A stretch of 64,000 bases of DNA. Origin: Archangium gephyra. Lineage in GTDB: Bacteria > Myxococcota > Myxococcia > Myxococcales > Myxococcaceae. The notes under the pieces are model-generated. The model saw only the letters and a program-made list of their open reading frames with translations, was not told the origin of the DNA and made no database searches. Location: NCBI GenBank assembly GCA_003243425.1, contig QFQP01000018.1:62001-126000 (forward strand). The letters are read 5' to 3'. Made by a program: the position numbers and the translations under genes. Every line of letters starts with the position of its first letter. Positions within the stretch are counted from its first letter, which is position 1. Positions 58,644-64,000 of the stretch are shown here, piece after piece.

Positions 58644-60209
58644 TCAGCGGAAGTACGGCCGCTCGATGGTGAACAGCAACGTCTTCACGTCGTGCCGCCA
58701 CTTCGCCGGCGCGTCCTTGCCGAGCACGATGACCCCGCAGCCGTACAGCACGCCGCGCTCCCAGAGTTCCTCGTCTTTCGCAAGTTCGTCGAGGAGTCCC
58801 GGGTCCCTCGACAGCGCCTTGCCGTCGATCGCCTGACGCACCTTCGCGATGAACTCCGGGTGTCGCGGGTAGGCAGCCAGCCAGCGTTCGACGTCCTCGC
58901 CGCGGCGTGACGCGAGGGCGGCACCGATCCAGAAGCTGTGAGGGTCGGGCTGCGTGCCGAGCGCTATCCGTTGCAGCGAGGCCACCGCGCCCTCCGAGCC
59001 GCCGGCGAGCAGCAAGAAGGGCTCCTGTGATGCGGGAGGCAATTGCTCGAGCTCACTGCTCCCCGTGAGCCCCTCGAGATCGCCGGTGTCGATCATGCGG
59101 TAGTGGCGCATGATGGTGTGCTCGTTGTCTTTCGCGGGCCCTTCGATGTCGTGAATGTACGCAACCGCGGGTGACGAGAGGTCGGCGAGCCACGACGGCG
59201 TGGGGAACTTCGCGGCCGCCGCGGCGCGCGCGGTGCGCAGCATGTCGAGTCCAGCGCTTTCGCTCCAGGCTGCGAGCGCGGGCGCTTCCGAGACCTGCTT
59301 CCACAGCTCGAACGATTCCTTCCACTCGCCGCGCGCAGCGAGCGCTTCGGCGGCGTCGTACATCAGCCACGCGTTCTTCGGGTGCTGCTGCGAGAGCGAG
59401 CGGATCTGCGCGCGCTGCTCGGCCTCCGGCGCGCAGCGATAGGCGAGATATACGAGAACCTCGTCGGTCGGTGCTCTGGCCAGCCCATCGGCGTGCGTGC
59501 GGCAGCGCTCGGCGCGGGCGGGCTCAGGCAGCATCCGCTGCAGGAGCATCTCGAGCATCACGTCGGGGCGCTGGTCTGCGCGCTGCACCAGGATCCCCAG
59601 CGCTTCTTCGTCGGCGTCTTCAGCCCAACGGCGGTACGCGGGCGAATTCGTCGGGTCGAAGCGCAGGTGCGAACGCAACATCGCGCGCCGCTCCTGCTCG
59701 TCGGACACCAGCGCGAAGCCGCTGCGGGCGGTGAGGTCGGCTTCCAGCACCGTACGCGTCGCGCCGCCGCCTTTGGTCTGCACGCTCGACGGAGGCTGTT
59801 CGAAGACGTGATCTTCACGTGTGATGTACCAACGCGGCGCGCCGATCGGCTTCTCGGGGCTCTTCGCCGAGGCGGGGTAGCCGTAGAGCGCCGTCCACTG
59901 CAGCAGCGGTGTCGACTGGCCGACGTTGTACACCGCGTCGACCGAAGCCCCGCCGAGCTCGGCGTCGAACGCTTCGAGCAGCTCGCCGTCGATGGTCGCG
60001 CGAACGTGAACGTCGTCGTTCGAGCGCAGCTCCACCTTCCGTTTGGAGTTCGCACGGACGTCGATGGCTTCGGTGCCGATGGTCACGTGCACGTCGCGAC
60101 CGAGCGCGTTGGTGACGTAGACGGTGGAAGAGCCGAAGTGACTGCTGGCGCCGAGCAGGGGCAACAGCACCGCGGCAGCCACCGCCGCGCGCAACGCACC
60201 CGGCGCCAA
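58644..60209 (-). CDS. Large protein of unknown function, N-terminal membrane anchor or signal
   Basis: A 521-residue protein with an N-terminal hydrophobic segment (LRAAVAAAVLLPLLGASSH), a beta-rich domain (VYVTNALGRDVHVTIG...) and an alpha-helical TPR-like remainder. The family is not recognised. TTG 60209 is the first normal start codon, but the frame stays open upstream and encodes a plausible cytoplasmic end (RPRQKKLGWWDRFQTADG) with AAGGAG before it and no start codon, so the true N-terminus may be longer. It is 79 bp downstream of the M48 peptidase gene. Confidence 0.65.
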   Translation of the reverse strand: MAPGALRAAVAAAVLLPLLGASSHFGSSTVYVTNALGRDVHVTIGTEAIDVRANSKRKVELRSNDDVHVRATIDGELLEAFDAELGGASVDAVYNVGQSTPLLQWTALYGYPASAKSPEKPIGAPRWYITREDHVFEQPPSSVQTKGGGATRTVLEADLTARSGFALVSDEQERRAMLRSHLRFDPTNSPAYRRWAEDADEEALGILVQRADQRPDVMLEMLLQRMLPEPARAERCRTHADGLARAPTDEVLVYLAYRCAPEAEQRAQIRSLSQQHPKNAWLMYDAAEALAARGEWKESFELWKQVSEAPALAAWSESAGLDMLRTARAAAAAKFPTPSWLADLSSPAVAYIHDIEGPAKDNEHTIMRHYRMIDTGDLEGLTGSSELEQLPPASQEPFLLLAGGSEGAVASLQRIALGTQPDPHSFWIGAALASRRGEDVERWLAAYPRHPEFIAKVRQAIDGKALSRDPGLLDELAKDEELWERGVLYGCGVIVLGKDAPAKWRHDVKTLLFTIERPYFR

Positions 60210-60288
60210 CCCGTCAGCGGTCTGAAACCGGTCCCACCAGCCCAGCTTCTTCTGGCGCGGGCGCTCCTTGCCGATGCAGCAACGCAGG

Positions 60289-62476
60289 TTACTTCTTCGG
60301 AACCTGCGCGGGCTTCGGCGCGTCTTCCGGCGTTTCTCCGGTGCGCACCCAGGTCGACACCTTGTCTTCCGCTTGCAGCAACGCGTTCAACGTCGCTTCG
60401 CCCAGCACGTAGAAGTCGCCGATGGTGCCGAGGGCCCAGCTGTCGCAGGCCTGCAGCCACTCACCCAGTTGCTGCTCGTGCGGCGCGGGGAGCCCGAGCT
60501 TCTGCGCGAGCGTCTCCCAGCCGCCCTCGGCTTCGAACAGCCGCTTCACGTCGTCGGGGTGCGTGAGCCCCGCGTGGACCGCCCAGGCGTTGACCAGCGC
60601 CTGATGCAGCCACAACGCCGCGCTCAGCACGCGCGACCGTTCACTCGCCGAGACCGAACGATCCGCGAGCACGATGTTGAGCACGTTGTGCAGGTGCGCG
60701 TGCTCGTCGGCCACCGCGCGCCGGGTGTGTGTCACCACGTGCAGCAGCGAGAGCAGCCCTTCGAGGTGTTCGGCCCAGCCGTGACCGACGAGCTTCGCCG
60801 CGGCCAGGTGCGTCGAGCGCACGCTGCGATCGTGTCTGCGCAGCTCGTCTTCGAGCCGCTTCCTCTCGGCGCGAACCCCTTCGAGCACCGCGGGCAGCTC
60901 TTTGCGACGCAGCTCGCGGCCCTGGTAGCGAATGGCACCCCCGGGAGCCGTGAGGAACCCTTCGGCGATGCCCTCGAGCTGCGCTTCTTCCTGCGCGCGT
61001 TCACGGTGCTGGGCCAGCGTCGACCGCAACGATGCGGGGTAGAGCGCGTCGAGCGCACGAACGATCGTCTCTGGCGTCTCGGGGCCGCGGTGCTCGATGA
61101 GCTCTGCGTAGTTCTCGTCCCACGCGGCGATGGCGCGGCCCATGTACGTGCCGCGATAGCGCGGGCTCATGGCCGTCGCCGCGTACCGGCGCGCGAAACG
61201 TTCTTCGGCGCTGCCCGTCGCCGGCAGTGGCCGGTTGAGCATCTCGAGCTTCGCGAAGAGCGCGTCGGTGACCTGCTCGCGCAGCTGCTGCTCATTCTCG
61301 AGCAGCACCCAGGCCGAGCGTTCGTCGAGCGGGGAGGGCACGTAGACGGCCTTGGCGTGATCTTCACGTTCCCGGCTCGGCGGGTGCGTGAGCCACATGC
61401 GCGGCGGTTGCGCGAGCGCTTCGTCGAACACGCGGTGCTTTGCGCCTTCGCCGCGCTTGGGGGTCGCGCCGTAGCCGGGCCCGTCGAGCACCGCACGCAG
61501 CGACTCGAGCGCGCGCGTCTGAATCTGAAAGAGGTCCGGCGCCGGGCGCCCCGATCGCCGCTCGTTCATCACGAAGTCACCGGCCTCGTTCCACGCGTCG
61601 TCGGCCGCGCCGAGGCGATGCAGCGCGTGAATCAGGCTGTCACTGCCGCTCACCGACACGGCGACGCGGTCGGCCTGGAACTCCATTTCACGGCTCAGGG
61701 CGCGGTTGGCGAGCACCACGATGCGGAACACGGTGTCGAGCAGCGCGCGCAGCGACCACACCACCAGCCGCATGCCCCAGCCGACCCAGGCGATGCGAAG
61801 GTCGATGCGCGAAAGGCCGTTGAGGAAATCGTCCATGCGGCCGCGCGAGGCGACGATGTGACCTGCGATCTGTGAGGCCACGTACGTCCACCGGCCCACG
61901 GCCATGGAGCGCTGCGCGAAGTGACCCAGCTCGTGCGCGACGACGGCCTTGAGCTCGTCGAGCGTGAGCACGTTCACCAGGCCCAGGCCCAGCTCGAGGT
62001 TCTTTCGCGATGGGAAGATGAGGTTGAAGAACGACAGCTCGTAGAACACCGCTGCGTTCACGCGCGCCGACAGGAAGACGCGGTGCGGGCGGGGCGCCTT
62101 CGTCTCGTCAGCCAGCCGCTCGATGAACGCGAAGAGCCGCGGCTGTTGATCGCGCGAGAGCTCCACGAGCGTCTCGTCGCGCGAGTGCTTCACGAGGAAG
62201 AGCCCTCGCACCAGGAAGATGAACAGGAACCCCGCCGGCAGCGCGAGCAGGAACGCGCCGACCGGGTTGCTGCCGCTCACCATGCCGCGGCCCAGCCGCA
62301 ACAACAGCCACGCGAGGTACCCGGTCAACCCGAGGTACCGCGACGAACCCGAGCAACCCCGCCATCGCCAACCACGCGTGGCGTTTGTACGCCGCGCTCG
62401 GCTCCGTCAGCCCCGGCGGGACCTGCGGAGAAGGAGGGAAGAAGTTCGACACGTCAACCGGTGCCCTCCCGCTCAT
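60289..62476 (-). CDS. M48 family membrane metallopeptidase, with a frameshift near the start
   Basis: The protein has a membrane N-terminus, the zinc motif HELGHFAQRS, the further ligand in EFQADRVAV, and a long C-terminal region, about 725 residues in all, like HtpX/M48 relatives of myxobacteria. The true start is ATG 62476 (MSGRAPVDVSNFFPPSP), backed by GGAGG at 62481-62485. That frame breaks after WLAMAGLLGFVA near 62346, and the main frame resumes with YLGLTGYLAWLLL. Two missing bases, or one extra, restore the reading. It may be a broken gene or a sequence error. The intact downstream frame begins at about 62328. Confidence 0.8.
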
Positions 62477-62480
62477 GTGA

Positions 62481-62485
62481 CCTCC
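62481..62485 (-). promoter_or_regulatory. Ribosome-binding site fixing the M48 peptidase start
   Basis: GGAGG (complement of 62481-62485), followed by TCAC and ATG 62476, is a strong site. It shows that translation is meant to begin in the frame that later shifts. Confidence 0.6.
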
Positions 62486-62491
62486 ACCGTA

Positions 62492-63103
62492 TTACTTGCC
62501 GAGCCACAGCCCGACTTGATCGCCCGTGCGGCCGACTGACACCAGCACCGCCTCGAACTTCGCCTTCACGCCCTTCAACTGGCCGCCGCCCTTCTTCGGC
62601 AACGTCCACACGCCCTGCGGGGTGAACACGATCTGCAGCCGCAGCGCCTGCCCCTGCACCTGGCGCTGCATCATCGCGGGGTTCCAGCCGTCGGGGAGCA
62701 CCGCGTCCATGCGGATGAAGGGCATCACCGGGTTGCCGTCGCCGTCGGTCTTCGTCGGCGCGCCGTGGGTGATCGCCATGCCGGCCGCGGCGAAGAACGG
62801 GGTGAGGTTGAGCACGAACTGGCCGTTGCTCTTCACCTCACCCATCGAGAGCACCGTCGAGGTCTCCTCGGTGATGATCATGTAGAACTTCTTGCCGGTC
62901 GCGCCCTGGCGGAAGATCTCGGCGTTCTTCTCGCACTCGCCGCCGCCCATCATCTTCGACGCGCAGTCACCCACGTACTTGTCGACGAACGCGCTCACCG
63001 CGCCCATGGCCTCGGCTTGATCTCGGAGCTTCGCGAACCGTTGATCCACATCGGCCAGCGCGAGCGTGGGGATCAGCACAACTACGGCAGTCAGCAATTT
63101 CAT
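62492..63103 (-). CDS. Secreted protein of unknown function (myxobacterial family)
   Basis: A 203-residue protein with a clear signal peptide (MKLLTAVVVLIPTLALA). The mature part has two Cys (DCASKMM, GECEKN) that could form a disulfide, and beta-strands to the end. It resembles conserved myxobacterial secreted proteins of unknown role. ATG 63103 is chosen because AGGA precedes it by 6 nt; ATG 63115 also fits. It is 15 bp upstream of the M48 gene in the same direction. Confidence 0.72.
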   Translation of the reverse strand: MKLLTAVVVLIPTLALADVDQRFAKLRDQAEAMGAVSAFVDKYVGDCASKMMGGGECEKNAEIFRQGATGKKFYMIITEETSTVLSMGEVKSNGQFVLNLTPFFAAAGMAITHGAPTKTDGDGNPVMPFIRMDAVLPDGWNPAMMQRQVQGQALRLQIVFTPQGVWTLPKKGGGQLKGVKAKFEAVLVSVGRTGDQVGLWLGK

Positions 63104-63208
63104 GAGCTTCCTCATTTGAAAGGTATTCTTGAGTGAGAATTTGCCTACATCTGCGCACTCTGTAGGCTTCGCGACAGTTCAGAACAGAACGGGAGCAAGG
63201 CCAACAGC

Positions 63209-63556
63209 ATGATGAATGAGCGTCGCCAGAATCTGCGTTTCGACAAAGTGTTCACGGTTTACCTGAGCACGCCCGATGGGATGACGAGGGGAATCGCCAG
63301 AAACATCAGTACGTCGGGTCTTTTCGTGGAGACGAGAGATTCGCTGCCGCTGGGCGGGAAGGTGAAGGTGACCTTCACGTCTGACGACGGCACTGAGATG
63401 ACGGCACTCTGTGAGGTTCGTTACCAGGTGGCGCTCAACTACGGGAGCGGGGAAGAGACGACGGGCACGCGCGGCGCGGGCCTGCGGATCATCGCCTACG
63501 AGACCCGTGAGGACCAACCTCTTCTGCTCGTCGACCGCGAGCGCGTTCTGCACTGA
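63209..63556 (+). CDS. Single-domain PilZ protein (c-di-GMP binding type)
   Basis: A 115-residue PilZ domain with the RxxxR box (RRQNLRF) and the second box NISTSGLFVET (N/DxSxxG). Both motifs are intact, so it probably binds c-di-GMP made by cyclases such as the two in this window. It has no output domain and likely acts by protein contact. ATG 63209 or 63212 are both possible. Confidence 0.88.
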   Translation: MMNERRQNLRFDKVFTVYLSTPDGMTRGIARNISTSGLFVETRDSLPLGGKVKVTFTSDDGTEMTALCEVRYQVALNYGSGEETTGTRGAGLRIIAYETREDQPLLLVDRERVLH

Positions 63557-63625
63557 ATTTTTCGCGTGTGGTTGCGGTAAGTGCCCTTCGTCGTCATCAC
63601 TCAACGACCTGGAGGGGTCCTACAC

Positions 63626-64000
63626 ATGAAGCGTTTGACGCTGACCGCAGCCATCGTGACGTCGCTGTCTTTCCCCGCGTTTGCTCAGGCTCCGGCGCCT
63701 GCTCCGAAGGCGGCTCCCGCCCCGGCTCCCGCGCCTGTGAAGTCGGGCACTGCACCTGCTCCGGCGGCCAACGCTGCCACCGCGGCGGCTCCGGCGCCGG
63801 CTCCCTCGGGCGCCGCGAAGGACATGTCGAAGATGGGCCCGGCCGCCCGCAAGTCGAAGAACGAAGCGGCCGTGAAGAAGGAAGTCGAAGCCTGGTGGGT
63901 GACCGAAGAGGCGCTCGCCAAGGCGAAGAACTTCGAGGGCATCGCCGACCGCATCGATTTCCCCGTGCTGATGGCCACCGACTCCACGTCGGGCGTGGCC
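63626..64000 (+). CDS. Ala/Pro-rich secreted protein, N-terminal part
   Basis: The gene starts at ATG 63626 with GGAGGGG upstream and runs off the window end (125 codons seen). A signal peptide (LTLTAAIVTSLSFPAFAQ) is followed by about 40 residues of Ala/Pro/Lys repeats (APAPAPKAAPAPAPAP) and then a helical domain (EAWWVTEEALAKAKNFEG, FPVLMATDS) of unknown family. The repeat could span the periplasm or cell wall. Confidence 0.7.
   Translation, partial: MKRLTLTAAIVTSLSFPAFAQAPAPAPKAAPAPAPAPVKSGTAPAPAANAATAAAPAPAPSGAAKDMSKMGPAARKSKNEAAVKKEVEAWWVTEEALAKAKNFEGIADRIDFPVLMATDSTSGVA

Noticed and set aside
60268..61875. 535-codon open frame antisense to the M48 peptidase
   Set aside because: No recognisable motif and biased composition; the opposite strand is conserved peptidase.

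Overview
The window looks like a chromosomal segment of a myxobacterium (Myxococcota, Cystobacterineae/Myxococcaceae-like). Pointers are a FrzS-type motility protein, a DUF2378 protein, Ser/Thr kinases with a C-terminal membrane anchor, many lipoproteins with Asp/Ala/Gly linkers, a MopE-like Cys-rich lipoprotein, high GC in most of the window, and many GTG/TTG starts chosen by 4-nt stop/start overlaps. I see no phage, IS element, CRISPR array or rRNA. There is one tRNA.

Layout. 0-5 kb: tail of an unknown gene, frzS, an ECF sigma/anti-sigma pair, alanine dehydrogenase, tRNA-Arg(CCG) with its own terminator. 5-13 kb: membrane Ser/Thr kinase, YiiX-like hydrolase, CoA-binding protein, patatin-like lipase, asd, three unknown genes. 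13-18.5 kb: a coupled run of FtsB-like protein, two GGDEF diguanylate cyclases, a PhnD-like lipoprotein and a methyltransferase. 18.5-28.4 kb: HAD 5'-nucleotidase, zinc-ribbon protein, then seven coupled genes (pseudokinase, response regulator, two alpha/beta hydrolases, two M16 peptidases, RluA-type pseudouridine synthase). 28.4-32.2 kb: lipoprotein, zinc-ribbon protein, PfkB kinase, peroxiredoxin, DUF2378. 32.3-34.7 kb: two lower-GC secreted-protein genes (Cys-rich lipoprotein, M4-like metalloprotease) directly behind sdhB. 34.7-38.1 kb: sdhCAB. 38.3-43.7 kb: MFS transporter, a frameshifted metalloprotease, hemerythrin-like protein, MopE-like lipoprotein. 43.8-45.9 kb: sucCD. 46.0-49.6 kb: an unusual three-gene cassette (duplicated TauD/SyrP-like dioxygenase, radical SAM enzyme, nucleotidyltransferase-fold protein). 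49.6-54.6 kb: ureohydrolase, quinone oxidoreductase, Xaa-Pro aminopeptidase, lipoprotein. 54.6-58.6 kb: accD-folC-grpE-htrA. 58.6-64 kb: unknown membrane-anchored protein, frameshifted M48 peptidase, secreted protein, PilZ protein, start of an Ala/Pro-rich secreted protein.

Functionally, housekeeping carbon metabolism (ald, sdhCAB, sucCD, accD, asd) is interleaved with signalling (c-di-GMP synthesis and a PilZ protein, kinases, response regulator, ECF sigma) and envelope proteins. The best candidate for an undescribed system is the 46.0-49.6 kb cassette. Its first gene holds two copies of one iron/2-oxoglutarate dioxygenase domain; the first copy has lost an iron-binding His (NNE instead of HNE) while the second keeps it. 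A strong Shine-Dalgarno sequence with possible very short ORFs lies just upstream. Two genes (39.5-40.5 kb and 60.3-62.5 kb) carry single frameshifts that may be real decay or sequence errors.
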